Positions 26,732 to 35,174 of a stretch of DNA of 64,000 nt are shown in pieces. The translations under genes were made by a program, and so were the position numbers. A model generated the notes under the pieces. The model ran no database searches. It was not told the DNA's origin and was given only the letters and a program-made list of their open reading frames with translations. Origin of the DNA: Massilia aquatica (GTDB taxonomy: Bacteria; Pseudomonadota; Gammaproteobacteria; Burkholderiales; Burkholderiaceae_D); assembly GCF_011682045.1 (NCBI RefSeq), contig NZ_VVIW01000004.1:414014-478013 (forward strand), given 5' to 3'. Each line of letters starts with the position of its first letter. The stretch's first letter is position 1.

Positions 26732-27071
26732 CTTTTTTGAGGAGTAAGGTAGACAGCGCCCACGAGATGATGCTGTACAGGATGGCGGCGATAAAGGCCG
26801 ACCAGAAACCTGCAACTTGGAATCCGTCGATCAGGGTGGCGACTGTCCAGAACAGCAGCGCGTTGATCACCAGGATAAACAACCCCATGGATAACAGGGT
26901 TACGGGCAGGGTCAGCAGTACCAGCACCGGACGAATCAGGGTATTGACCAGGCCGAGCACCAGCGCGGCAATCAGGGCAGACACCAGATTGGTGACATGA
27001 ACCGAACTCATCAGGAATGGCAGCGCGCATAGCGCCACTGCATTAATCAACCACGTCAAAAGTAAGCGCAT
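26718..27071 (-). CDS. Small four-helix membrane protein, phage holin family (PF04020 type)
   Basis: The 117-residue protein is almost entirely hydrophobic, with four membrane helices and the family pattern VLGLVNTLIRPVLVLLTLPVT followed by GLFILVINALLFW. Despite the name, these chromosomal proteins are not tied to phages; the function is unknown. It lies between ahcY and metF on the same strand and overlaps metF. A terminator separates it from ahcY, so the pair may have its own promoter or depend on read-through. Confidence 0.85.
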   Translation of the reverse strand: MRLLLTWLINAVALCALPFLMSSVHVTNLVSALIAALVLGLVNTLIRPVLVLLTLPVTLLSMGLFILVINALLFWTVATLIDGFQVAGFWSAFIAAILYSIISWALSTLLLKKDGNS

Positions 27072-27115
27072 AAGGAAGGCGGGAGTCAGGTGAATGTGAA
27101 AAAGACATCGGAAAC

Positions 27116-27153
27116 AACAAAAAAACGGCGCGCTCTTTTCAGATACGCGCCGT
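27116..27153 (-). terminator. Intrinsic terminator after ahcY
   Basis: On the minus strand the stem ACGGCGCG / CGCGCCGT encloses 13 bases and runs into a T tract. It lies ten bases after the ahcY stop. Confidence 0.8.
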
Positions 27154-27162
27154 CGTTACCGA

Positions 27163-28587
27163 TTAATAACGGTAATGGTCAGGCTTGTAAGGGCCTTCCT
27201 TGCTGACGGTGATGTACGCGGCTTGCTCGTCGGTCAGCACGGTCAGTTGTGCATTGAGCTTCTTGAGCTGCAGGCGCGCGACTTTCTCGTCCAGGTGCTT
27301 CGGCAGCACGTACACGCCGACCGGGTACTTGTCGGTGTTGGCGAACAGCTCGATCTGGGCGATGGTCTGGTTGGCGAACGAGGAGCTCATCACGTACGAC
27401 GGGTGACCGGTACCGCAGCCCAGGTTGACCAGGCGGCCTTCGGCCAGCAGGATGATGCGCTTGCCACTCGGGAAGATCACGTGATCGACCTGCGGCTTGA
27501 TGTTATCCCACTGATATTTCTTCAGCGAAGCGACATCGATCTCGTTGTCGAAGTGGCCGATATTGCAGACGATGGCCTGGTCTTTCATGGCCAGCATGTG
27601 CTGTTCGGTCAGGATGTGATAGTTGCCGGTGCAGGTAACGAAGATATCGCCGTGTTCGGCGGCGTAATCCATGGTCACGACGCGGTAGCCTTCCATCGCC
27701 GCCTGCAGTGCGCAGATCGGATCGATTTCGGTGACCCACACTTGCGCCGACAGGGCGCGCATGGCCTGGGCCGAGCCCTTGCCCACGTCGCCGTAGCCGG
27801 CGATGACGGCCACTTTGCCGGCGATCATGACGTCGGTGGCGCGCTTGATGCCGTCGACCAGCGACTCGCGGCAACCGTACAGGTTGTCGAACTTCGACTT
27901 GGTAACCGAATCGTTGACGTTAATTGCCGGGAAGGCCAGCTTACCCTCTTTGTGCATCTGGTACAGGCGGTGCACGCCGGTGGTGGTTTCCTCGGTCACG
28001 CCGAGGATTTGCGGCAGACGCTTGGAGTACCAGGTGGCATCTGTCGCCAGATGGTTCTTGATCGAGTTGAACAGGCAGATTTCCTCTTCCGAACCCGGGT
28101 TGGCCAGCACCGACGGATCGGTTTCGGCGCGCGTGCCCAGGTGCAGCAGCAGGGTGGCATCGCCGCCATCGTCGAGGATCATGTTCGAATACACCGGCTG
28201 GCCGGCTTCGCTTGGCCACTCGAAGATGCGGTGGGTGTAATCCCAGTATTCGTCGAGGGTTTCGCCCTTGACGGCGAACACAGGCGTGCCAGCGGCGGCG
28301 ATGGCGGCGGCGGCATGGTCCTGGGTCGAGTAGATGTTGCACGATGCCCAACGCACCTTGGCGCCGAGGGCTTCCAGGGTCTGGATCAGCACGGCGGTCT
28401 GGATAGTCATGTGCAGCGAACCGGTGATGCGCGCGCCTTTGAGGGGCTGGGCCGCGGCGAATTCCTCGCGGATTGCCATCAGGCCGGGCATTTCGGTTTC
28501 AGCGATCTTGATTTCCTTGTCGCCCCAGGCGGCCAGGGAAATGTCGGCGATATGGAAGTCTTGCGAAGTTTTGAGTACGGCGTTCAT
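27163..28587 (-). CDS. ahcY: Adenosylhomocysteinase
   Basis: The 474-residue NAD-dependent enzyme hydrolyses S-adenosylhomocysteine to adenosine and homocysteine. The NAD-binding motif [14 protein letters not shown], the substrate segments [17 protein letters not shown] and [13 protein letters not shown], and the C-terminal KPDHYRY are all present. The extra segment of roughly 40 residues in the middle (around the [12 protein letters not shown] region) is usual for the bacterial long form. The ATG at 28587 follows a near-perfect AAAGGAGG by five bases. An SAH riboswitch precedes it. Confidence 0.97.
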   Translation of the reverse strand: MNAVLKTSQDFHIADISLAAWGDKEIKIAETEMPGLMAIREEFAAAQPLKGARITGSLHMTIQTAVLIQTLEALGAKVRWASCNIYSTQDHAAAAIAAAGTPVFAVKGETLDEYWDYTHRIFEWPSEAGQPVYSNMILDDGGDATLLLHLGTRAETDPSVLANPGSEEEICLFNSIKNHLATDATWYSKRLPQILGVTEETTTGVHRLYQMHKEGKLAFPAINVNDSVTKSKFDNLYGCRESLVDGIKRATDVMIAGKVAVIAGYGDVGKGSAQAMRALSAQVWVTEIDPICALQAAMEGYRVVTMDYAAEHGDIFVTCTGNYHILTEQHMLAMKDQAIVCNIGHFDNEIDVASLKKYQWDNIKPQVDHVIFPSGKRIILLAEGRLVNLGCGTGHPSYVMSSSFANQTIAQIELFANTDKYPVGVYVLPKHLDEKVARLQLKKLNAQLTVLTDEQAAYITVSKEGPYKPDHYRY

Positions 28588-28614
28588 CACGCCCTCCTTT
28601 CAGTTAGAAAAAAG

Positions 28615-28690
28615 TAACGTGAGCGCAGTTGCGGTGGACTTTCCGAGCCTGGCGAAATGGGTCATTTCGTCGCAACGCTCCTCGGAACGA
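28615..28690 (-). promoter_or_regulatory. SAH riboswitch controlling ahcY
   Basis: On the minus strand the leader contains TTCCGAGGAGCGTTGCGAC, then CCAGGCTCGGAA, then CAACTGCGCTCACGTT. These match the SAH riboswitch: the P1 helix CCGAG/CTCGG, the conserved GAGCGTTGCGAC loop, and a pseudoknot-forming GCGCTCA element. The aptamer ends about 30 bases before the start codon, next to the ribosome site. In this class, SAH binding raises expression of the downstream recycling genes. The match is by eye. Confidence 0.88.
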
Positions 28691-28772
28691 AGAAGTGTAG
28701 CCGCTAACGCCAAGTTGCGCCAGCCAAATTTCTCGGGTGCGGCAAAATCCGCAAAACCTGCGAAACCGCCTA

Positions 28773-28831
28773 CAACCGGGGGTCAGAGCTTTAACTAGAA
28801 ATGTTTCTAATTAAAGCTCTGACCCCGGTTG
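28773..28831. repeat. Paired palindrome, copy 1
   Basis: The inverted repeat has left arm CAACCGGGGGTCAGAGC followed by TTTAACTAGAAA, and right arm TTTCTAATTAAAGC followed by TCTGACCCCGGTTG. Only one bulged G and one mismatch break the pairing. A near-identical copy lies 122 bases away. Confidence 0.9.
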
Positions 28832-28953
28832 TGCAATTTTGTATGGTGAAAAAATGCACGCAAGAAGTGGCGATTGTGGGGCGCTGCAAATGGAAACAAT
28901 GGAAGTTACGTCGCCAGATTTTTGCGCTTTTAGCAGGAGTAGGCCCGAAACGA
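28832..28953. other. Spacer enclosed by the two palindromes
   Basis: These 122 bases are relatively A/T-rich and encode no convincing protein. The ends are bounded exactly by the two copies of the 58-bp palindrome, so the whole 28773-29011 segment looks like one composite unit. Confidence 0.5.
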
Positions 28954-29011
28954 CAACCGGGGTCAGAGCTTTAACTAGAAATGTTTCTAATTATAGCTCT
29001 GACCCCGGTTG
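28954..29011. repeat. Paired palindrome, copy 2
   Basis: This copy matches copy 1 except for one missing G in the left arm and one base in the right arm (TTATAGC instead of TTAAAGC). It lies 42 bases after the metK stop and may serve as its transcript end. Confidence 0.9.
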
Positions 29012-29052
29012 GGGGTGCAAACCGCGCTGGCGGCGGTTTGCGGCGGTGTTGC

Positions 29053-30219
29053 TTAGGACAGGCCGGCTTCGGCGCGCAGCAGGGCGACTTTGTCGGTGCG
29101 TTCCCAGGTGAATTCCGGCTCTTCGCGGCCAAAGTGGCCGTACGCCGCACTCTTCTGGTAAATCGGACGCAGCAGGTCGAGCATCTGGACGATGCCTTTC
29201 GGACGCAGGTCGAAATGTTCCATCACCAGGGCGGCGATTTTTTCGTCGGAAATGACGCCCGTGCCTTCGGTGTACACCGTAATGTTGATCGGCTTGGCCA
29301 CGCCGATCGCGTAGCTGACCTGCACCTGGCACTGGCGCGCCAGTCCGGCCGCCACCACGTTCTTGGCCACGTAACGGGCCGCGTACGCCGCCGAACGGTC
29401 GACTTTGGACGGGTCCTTGCCCGAAAACGCGCCGCCGCCGTGCGGTGCCGCGCCGCCGTAGGTGTCGACGATGATCTTGCGCCCGGTCAGGCCGCAATCG
29501 CCTTGCGGTCCGCCAATCACAAAGCGCCCGGTCGGATTGACCAGGTAGCGCGTGTTGTGCAGCCACTCGGCCGGCAGTACTTTCTTGATGATTTCTTCAA
29601 TCACCGCTTCTTCGATCTGCGCGTGCGTCACTTCCGGCGCGTGCTGGGTCGAGAGCACCACGGTGTCGACGCCAACCGGGCGGCCATCGACATAGCGCAG
29701 CGTGACTTGCGATTTGGCGTCCGGACGCAGCCACGGCAGGCGGCCATCCTTGCGCAGTTGCGACTGGCGCTCGACCAGGCGGTGCGCGTAGTGAATGGCG
29801 GCCGGCATCAGCTCGGCCGTTTCATCGCAGGCGTAGCCGAACATCAGGCCCTGGTCGCCGGCGCCCTGGTCCAGGTCGAGCCCGGCGCCTTCGTCGACGC
29901 CCTGGGCGATGTCGGGCGACTGCTTGTCGTAGCACACCATCACGGCGCAGCCGCGGTAGTCGATGCCGTAGTCGGTGTTGTCGTAGCCGATACGCTTGAT
30001 GGTTTCGCGCGCGACCTGAATATAATCGACGTTGGCGTGGGTGGTGATTTCACCGGCGAGCACGACCAGACCGGTATTGCACAGGGTCTCGGCGGCAACG
30101 CGCGCTTTCGGGTCTTGTTCGAGGATGGCGTCGAGAATGGCGTCGGAAATTTGGTCGGCAACCTTGTCTGGATGGCCTTCGGACACGGATTCGGACGTGA
30201 AGAGATAGTCGTTTGACAT
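29053..30219 (-). CDS. metK: S-adenosylmethionine synthetase
   Basis: The 388-residue enzyme makes S-adenosylmethionine from methionine and ATP. Signature segments are [18 protein letters not shown] at the N-terminus, [12 protein letters not shown] in the middle and [19 protein letters not shown], the phosphate-binding loop. AGGAGC lies six bases before the ATG at 30219. The gene is upstream of ahcY on the same strand, so synthesis of SAM and recycling of SAH are encoded together, though the palindromes and the riboswitch between them suggest separate control. Confidence 0.97.
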   Translation of the reverse strand: MSNDYLFTSESVSEGHPDKVADQISDAILDAILEQDPKARVAAETLCNTGLVVLAGEITTHANVDYIQVARETIKRIGYDNTDYGIDYRGCAVMVCYDKQSPDIAQGVDEGAGLDLDQGAGDQGLMFGYACDETAELMPAAIHYAHRLVERQSQLRKDGRLPWLRPDAKSQVTLRYVDGRPVGVDTVVLSTQHAPEVTHAQIEEAVIEEIIKKVLPAEWLHNTRYLVNPTGRFVIGGPQGDCGLTGRKIIVDTYGGAAPHGGGAFSGKDPSKVDRSAAYAARYVAKNVVAAGLARQCQVQVSYAIGVAKPINITVYTEGTGVISDEKIAALVMEHFDLRPKGIVQMLDLLRPIYQKSAAYGHFGREEPEFTWERTDKVALLRAEAGLS

Positions 30220-30248
30220 GCAATGCTCCTGTTACTGGTGATGTTGAT

Positions 30249-30274
30249 GTCGCAGTAACCGGGTTGCCTGCGAC
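30249..30274 (-). promoter_or_regulatory. Hairpin in the metK leader
   Basis: A seven-base stem GTCGCAG / CTGCGAC encloses 12 bases in the leader 30-55 bases before the metK start. Together with adjacent CGCT-AAAGCG complementarity it makes the leader look structured. I do not recognise a known SAM riboswitch class. Confidence 0.35.
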
Positions 30275-30406
30275 GCTTTAGCGACATTTATATTCCGCTT
30301 CGCAAGTTGTCTATTAACTCGGCGGATACTGCATACGTGGTATTTTACGCTCCTTGAGAAATTTTGGCTAAGCAACTGGCCGTTTGTTGATACACCGTCA
30401 AAAACC

Positions 30407-31258
30407 ATGTTAGTTCCCCTTTTCCGCACCTTATCGAAATTGCCCTTGCCGGTCCTGCATGTCATGGGCGCCGGCCTGGGCTGGTTCGTGTATCTCGCCT
30501 CTCCTTCTTACCGCAAGCTGATGCGCACCAATATGCGCGCGGCCGGCTTTGGCCAGCATCTGTCGGCCGCCATTGCCGAGTCCGGCAAGTCGATCATTGA
30601 ACTGGCCTTCGTGTGGTGCGCGCCGCCCGAGAAAGTGGCCAGCATGGCCACCGACGAGAACTGGGACTACGTCCAGTCGGTCATCGACAGCGGACGCGGC
30701 ATCATGTTCCTGACCCCGCACCTGGGCTGCTTCGAAATCACCGCGCAGCAGATCGCGCTGCGCACCAAGCTCACCGTGATGTACCGCCCGCCCAAGCAGG
30801 CGGCGCTGAAACCGCTGATCGAGGGCGCCAGGGCGCGCAATAACCTGCATCTGGCCCCGGCCAACCTGTCGGGCGTGCGCATCCTGGCCAAGTGCCTCAA
30901 GCGCGGCGAGCCGATCGGGGTGCTGCCGGACCAGGTGCCGCAGCAGGGCGAAGGCGTGTGGGCGCCGTTTTTCGGACGCCCGGCCTACAGCATGACCCTG
31001 CCGGCCAAGCTGGCGCAGCTGGGCAATGCCGAAATCATCCTGGTGTACGCCGAGCGGCGTGCCGGTGGCAAGGGGTTCATCGTGCGCTTCGTGCCTTTCG
31101 GGCAGGAACTGGCGGGCAGCCCGGCCGAGCAGGCAACGACCATCAACCATGCCATGGAGCAGCTGATCGCGCGCTGCCCGGCCCAGTATTTCTGGAGTTA
31201 TAACCGCTACAAGCAGCCCGGCGGCGTGCCTGCGCCCGATGCGCAGGTGGACGCATGA
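30407..31258 (+). CDS. Lipid A biosynthesis acyltransferase (LpxL/HtrB family), first copy
   Basis: The 283-residue inner-membrane enzyme transfers a secondary acyl chain to lipid A. The acyltransferase HxxxxE motif is seen in FLTPHLGCFEITAQQ, followed by VMYRPPKQAALKPLI, LPDQVPQQGEGVWAPFFGRPA, and the C-terminal PAQYFWSYNRYKQP segment of the family. One hydrophobic N-terminal helix anchors it. The ATG at 30407 is divergent from metK across 187 bases, and the stop overlaps the next gene by ATGA. Confidence 0.92.
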   Translation: MLVPLFRTLSKLPLPVLHVMGAGLGWFVYLASPSYRKLMRTNMRAAGFGQHLSAAIAESGKSIIELAFVWCAPPEKVASMATDENWDYVQSVIDSGRGIMFLTPHLGCFEITAQQIALRTKLTVMYRPPKQAALKPLIEGARARNNLHLAPANLSGVRILAKCLKRGEPIGVLPDQVPQQGEGVWAPFFGRPAYSMTLPAKLAQLGNAEIILVYAERRAGGKGFIVRFVPFGQELAGSPAEQATTINHAMEQLIARCPAQYFWSYNRYKQPGGVPAPDAQVDA

Positions 31259-32127
31259 AGGTCCTGATCGGCCTGGTCTGGCTGATGCACTGGTTGCCCC
31301 TGCCCGTACTGGGACGGCTCGGCAGCGGCGTGGGCAGCCTGCTGTTCCTGGTGCTGCGCAAACGCCGCCACATCGCCCTGACCAATCTGCGCATGTGCAT
31401 GCCGGAATTGCCGGAAGCGCAGCGGGTGGTGCTGGCGCGCCAGCATTTCCAGTCGTATTCGCGCAGCGTGTGGGAGCGCGGCATCTTGTGGTGGGCGCCG
31501 GAAGCGCGCCTGCGCCGTTTGATCAAGGTCGATCCCGGCGTGCCGCTGGCGCAGATCGCGGCCCGGCCGACCATCCTGCTCTGTCCGCACTTCGTGAGCC
31601 TGGACGTGGCCGGCGTGGCGGTGATGCTGGAAACGAGCTTGAGCTCGATCTACGTGCCGCAGAAAAATGCCGTGTTCGACGAGGTGTTGCGCAAGGGCCG
31701 CTCGCGCTTTCGTCCGGTGCAATTGTTTTCGCGCAAGGAGGGCGTCAAGCCGATCCTGCGCGCCATGCGCGAGCATGTGCCCTACTTTATGCTGCCGGAC
31801 ATGGATTTCGGCGACAAGGATGCCGAATTCGTGCCGTTTTTCGGCGTTCCGGCCGCCACCCTCACCGCGCCGGGCCGGATTGCGGCCGCCACCGGGGCGC
31901 AGGTGATTCCGGTGGTGGCCACGTTCTTGCCAAATTACACGGGCTGGAAGGTCACGTTTTATCCGGCGTGGGAAGATTATCCGGGCGCTGACATGGCCGA
32001 GTCGGCCCGCCGCATGAACGCCTTCATCGAAGAGCGGGTGCGCGAGGCGCCGGCCGAGTATTTCTGGACGCACAAGCGCTTCAAGACCCGTCCGCCCGGC
32101 GAACCGTCGCCGTACCTGAAACACTAG
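31255..32127 (+). CDS. Lipid A biosynthesis acyltransferase (LpxL/LpxM family), second copy
   Basis: The 290-residue paralogue has HxxxxD in [15 protein letters not shown], then [39 protein letters not shown] and the closing [15 protein letters not shown]. The pair would add the two secondary acyl chains that complete lipid A; which copy acts first cannot be told. It is translationally coupled to the first copy and 25 bases before dapF. Confidence 0.92.
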   Translation: MKVLIGLVWLMHWLPLPVLGRLGSGVGSLLFLVLRKRRHIALTNLRMCMPELPEAQRVVLARQHFQSYSRSVWERGILWWAPEARLRRLIKVDPGVPLAQIAARPTILLCPHFVSLDVAGVAVMLETSLSSIYVPQKNAVFDEVLRKGRSRFRPVQLFSRKEGVKPILRAMREHVPYFMLPDMDFGDKDAEFVPFFGVPAATLTAPGRIAAATGAQVIPVVATFLPNYTGWKVTFYPAWEDYPGADMAESARRMNAFIEERVREAPAEYFWTHKRFKTRPPGEPSPYLKH

Positions 32128-32152
32128 CTTTTCTACCGCTATACTGACGCTC

Positions 32153-33013
32153 ATGAAACTCACATTTACCAAGATGCACGGCGCCGGCAATGATTTTATC
32201 GTTATCGATGCGATCAGCCAGCAGGTCGATTTCACGCCCGCCCAGTGGCAGCGCCTGGCGGACCGGCGCTTCGGCATCGGCGCCGACCAGATCCTGGTAG
32301 TGGAAAAAGCCCAGGGCGCCGGCTGCGACTTCCGCTACCGTATCTTCAATAACGATGGCAGCGAAGTCGAGCAGTGCGGCAACGGCGCGCGCGCGTTCGT
32401 CAAGTTTGTCACCGACAAGGGTTTGACGACCCAGTCAAGTATCCGCGTGGAAACCATGAAGGGCATCATCACGCCGCGCCTGGAAGCCGATGGCAGCATC
32501 ACGGTCGACATGGGCGCGCCGGTGCTCGACGCGGCCAGGGTGCCCTTCGACGCGGCCGGGCTGGGCGGCTGGGCCGAGGGACAGGATACCTTGTGGCCCT
32601 TGCCGATCAAGTATCAGGGTGGCAAGACGGTGTTCGTGTCGGTGGTGTCGATGGGCAATCCACACGCGGTGCAGGTGGTCGAGGATGTCGAGCTGGCGCC
32701 GGTGCTCGAGACCGGGCCGCTGATCGAGGCGCACGCGCGTTTTCCGAACAAGGTCAATGCCGGCTTCATGCAGGTGCTGGACCGGGGGCACATCAAGCTG
32801 CGCGTGTACGAGCGCGGCGCCGGCGAAACGCTCGCCTGCGGTTCGGGCGCCTGCGCGGCCGTGGTAGCCGGCATCCGGCGCGGCCTGCTCGATTCGCCCG
32901 TGCGCGTCAGTGCGCGCGGCGGGGAATTGTCGATCGCGTGGGCGGGCGATGGCGAGCCGGTCATGCTCAGCGGACCGGCGGTGACGGTGTTCGAGGGCGA
33001 GATCGAGGTGTAG
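32153..33013 (+). CDS. dapF: Diaminopimelate epimerase
   Basis: The 286-residue enzyme interconverts LL- and meso-diaminopimelate for lysine and peptidoglycan synthesis. The two catalytic cysteines can be placed at Cys75 (QCGNGARAF) and Cys229 (LACGSGACA), and the N-terminal [12 protein letters not shown] is typical. The distance of 25 bases from the acyltransferase gene suggests one transcript, which would join envelope lipid and wall precursor synthesis. Confidence 0.96.
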   Translation: MKLTFTKMHGAGNDFIVIDAISQQVDFTPAQWQRLADRRFGIGADQILVVEKAQGAGCDFRYRIFNNDGSEVEQCGNGARAFVKFVTDKGLTTQSSIRVETMKGIITPRLEADGSITVDMGAPVLDAARVPFDAAGLGGWAEGQDTLWPLPIKYQGGKTVFVSVVSMGNPHAVQVVEDVELAPVLETGPLIEAHARFPNKVNAGFMQVLDRGHIKLRVYERGAGETLACGSGACAAVVAGIRRGLLDSPVRVSARGGELSIAWAGDGEPVMLSGPAVTVFEGEIEV

Positions 33014-33047
33014 CCCGGATCAGGGGCTTGCGGCCCCCACCTTCCCC

Positions 33048-33998
33048 TCACGCCGCCATCTCGTACGCCTCCACCTCCCCGTCGGCATGCTCGGACTCCG
33101 GCACCAGCGTCTTGAGCCGGTACAGCCGCTGCCGGTAATTGCCCTCCGGCCCGGTCGGGCCGCAATCGATGCCGTCGAACAGGCGCACGATGCGGTCGAG
33201 CGCGTGCCGCTCGTGCATCGAATCGATCACCACCAGGCGCCGCTTGCTGCGCCCGTAACTGCCGCGGATATCGATCACCAGGCAATGCCCCTGGTCGGCC
33301 GCGGTTACATCGAGCAATAACGCTTCGGCGCGGGTCAGCCCGAACAGGGCGGCCAGCTCCAGGCGCGCGGCCAGCAGCGGATGGGCAGCGCCCAGGTCGT
33401 ACGCGGCCAGGGCCCCGGTTTCGGTGTACGCCGTGCCCTCGCAGCGCGGGGCGATCTTGTGCAGCGCCGTGGCCGCCAGCGGACAGCCTTGCAGCGCCGC
33501 CTTTTGCAGCCAGTACACCGCCCGCACATCGTTGTTTTCATTCTCACGGCGCGCGCGCCAGGCGCTGTTGCCGCACTCGAGCTGGGCGTCGCGGTAGCCC
33601 ATTTCGGCGGCCCGCTCCAGATAGCGCTGGGCGTCAAGCACGTTGCGCTGGGAGAACTCGGGCTTGATGTAGATGCGCGAGAGCGCGTACCAGGCTTGGG
33701 CCAGGCCCTGGTTGCCGGCCAGGGTCAGCCAGCGGATGGCTTTCTTGAAGTTGGCCGAGCCTTCGCCCACGGCAATCCGCTTGCCGTCGACCTGCATGCG
33801 CGCGCACCACAGCCCAACGGCGAACTGGGCATGAGGGTCGTGTTCGGCCGCGGCCAGCTCGAAAAAATGATGGGCTTCGGCACGGCCAGTATCGGCACGG
33901 CCAGTCTCGGCACGGCCCGTATCGGCGCGGCCAGCCTCGGCATCCCTGGCCTCGGCCTCGGCCACCAGTGCGCGCGCAGCGCGACAGCAGCGTGACAT
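33048..33998 (-). CDS. Sel1-like repeat protein, C-terminal part of a frameshifted gene
   Basis: This frame encodes Sel1/TPR-like repeats (AIRWLTLAGNQGLAQAWYAL, AQRYLERAAEMGYRDAQLE, VYWLQKAALQGCPLAATAL) and a C-terminal domain of about 120 residues of unknown role. It opens with a pentapeptide repeat (GRADT GRAET GRADT) from a 15-bp tandem repeat. The frame before about 33980 does not look coding, while the adjacent frame carries the N-terminal Sel1 part. I read this as the 3' half of one gene broken near a (GC)4 tract at 33970-33977. The start given is only the first in-frame ATG and is probably not used. Confidence 0.6.
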   Translation of the reverse strand: MSRCCRAARALVAEAEARDAEAGRADTGRAETGRADTGRAEAHHFFELAAAEHDPHAQFAVGLWCARMQVDGKRIAVGEGSANFKKAIRWLTLAGNQGLAQAWYALSRIYIKPEFSQRNVLDAQRYLERAAEMGYRDAQLECGNSAWRARRENENNDVRAVYWLQKAALQGCPLAATALHKIAPRCEGTAYTETGALAAYDLGAAHPLLAARLELAALFGLTRAEALLLDVTAADQGHCLVIDIRGSYGRSKRRLVVIDSMHERHALDRIVRLFDGIDCGPTGPEGNYRQRLYRLKTLVPESEHADGEVEAYEMAA

Positions 33999-34725
33999 CC
34001 GCCGCGCTCAGTCCGCTGGCGGCGCGCGTGCTCGTGCCCACCCGGCGCACCAGGGCCCGCGCCAGCGGCAGCGCGCGCTGCGCGTAGGCGTCCAGGCGTC
34101 CTTCTTCCCAGTCAAGCTCGAGTTGCGACAGCTGGGCCTGCGGCAAGCCGCTGTCGGCGCCGCGCTGCATCCAGCGCGCCTCGGCCGGGCGCGGCGCCGT
34201 GACGGTTCCCGCAGCAGCAGCCGGACGCGCCAGGGGCGTTGCCGGCGGCGGCGCCAGGACCTCGGGCGCCACCGCCAGCGCGCCGGCCAGGCGCCGATGC
34301 TGCGACAGCAGCCACTGGGCCTCGGCCAGGCCGGCCGCCGCCCCGGCCTGGAGCGCCCCAAACGCTTTCTCGCGCCGCGCCGGGGGCGGCGTGTCGCCGC
34401 CATGCCCGCCCAGGATCAGCTGGGCCAGCACCAGGCCGGCGCGCAGGTTGCCATCGTCGTAGGCTTGCTCGAACCAGCAGGCCACCGGGCGCTGGCTCTG
34501 CACCGCCACCTCGAACGGAATATGGTTGCCGATCAGCTGGCACGCGCCAGCGCAATCTTGCTGTGCGGCACGGTCGAGCCAGTGCAGGGCGGTCGGCAGG
34601 CTTTTGGGCAAGCCCGTGCTGCCGAACAGATACAGGGTGCCCAGGTCAAGCTGGGCTTGGGCGCGGCCTGCGCGCGCGCCACGGATGAGCGCTAGTTCTT
34701 CGCGGTTTGCCATGATTGTTGCCAT
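33634..34725 (-). CDS. Sel1-like repeat protein, N-terminal part of a frameshifted gene
   Basis: From ATG 34725 the frame encodes Sel1-type repeats (QAQLDLGTLYLFGSTG, ALHWLDRAAQQDCAGACQL, ACWFEQAYDDGNLRAGLVLAQLI, GALQAGAAAGLAEAQWLL). Sense coding ends near residue 250 at VTLLSRCAR. After that the frame turns into Cys/Arg/Pro-rich nonsense until a stop at 33634, while the downstream half of the protein continues in another frame. A one-base loss or two-base gain near 33970-33980 would restore one protein of about 560 residues. It could be a sequencing error, a pseudogene or a phase-variable switch. AAGG lies close before the chosen start. Confidence 0.6.
   Translation of the reverse strand: MATIMANREELALIRGARAGRAQAQLDLGTLYLFGSTGLPKSLPTALHWLDRAAQQDCAGACQLIGNHIPFEVAVQSQRPVACWFEQAYDDGNLRAGLVLAQLILGGHGGDTPPPARREKAFGALQAGAAAGLAEAQWLLSQHRRLAGALAVAPEVLAPPPATPLARPAAAAGTVTAPRPAEARWMQRGADSGLPQAQLSQLELDWEEGRLDAYAQRALPLARALVRRVGTSTRAASGLSAADVTLLSRCARTGGRGRGQGCRGWPRRYGPCRDWPCRYWPCRSPSFFRAGRGRTRPSCPVRRWAVVRAHAGRRQADCRGRRLGQLQESHPLADPGRQPGPGPSLVRALAHLHQARVLPAQRA
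33877..33936. repeat. 15-bp tandem repeat in the Sel1 gene
   Basis: Four units of TCGGCACGGCCAGTA or close variants stand head to tail, followed by two degenerate units up to 33966. The unit is a multiple of three and codes for repeats of the type TGRAD/TGRAE. It ends just before the frameshift. Confidence 0.9.
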
Positions 34726-35174
34726 CACCTTGTTGAGGGGCCCGGGGACGAGATCAATTCCTTGAGCCTGCTGCACCGCATGGCGCCGGTTTGGTTGCCA
34801 ATATACAACATTTGCCTGGCTGATGCGGGTGCAGCCGACGTTCTAAAGTCTACGTCAGGCACGCGGCGCGATGTCCGCTGATGGCGACTTCCTTGATTTC
34901 GCACAAAGCTTGTTAGTAAGAATATGTGGGATACCGCATGAAACGATTTCATAAAAATGCGCTTGTTCTTGCCTGTATCAATACGCACTGACGTTTCATA
35001 AATACAACAGCACTGCCGGAATGATTGGCTTTCAACCAATTCTACCCCTCATAATCGACCAGGACAGCCAGTGGGACATGGCCAGGCAATTAAGGCTTCT
35101 TAATCCGGGTGCTCAGAAAATTGAAAACTCAACGCACTTGCGGATTCGACTGATTCACTTTTAAGGATGGGTAC
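34726..35174. other. Intergenic region upstream of the first porin gene
   Basis: This 449-base region becomes A/T-rich from about 34890 and probably holds the porin promoter and leader. I see no convincing gene; the open frame on the minus strand lacks a ribosome site and familiar features. Confidence 0.5.

Noticed and set aside
26718..27071. Phage origin for the holin-family gene
   Set aside because: The name comes from the family label. The gene sits among housekeeping methionine-cycle genes with no phage genes near.
33877..33966. Tandem repeat array considered as CRISPR
   Set aside because: The units are 15 bases with no spacers and lie in a coding region. No cas gene is in the window. 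The array at 10162-10220 fails for the same reasons.
34725..35039. Minus-strand frame of 104 codons upstream of the porins
   Set aside because: No ribosome site, no family and a mixed composition. It covers a region that more likely holds the porin promoter.
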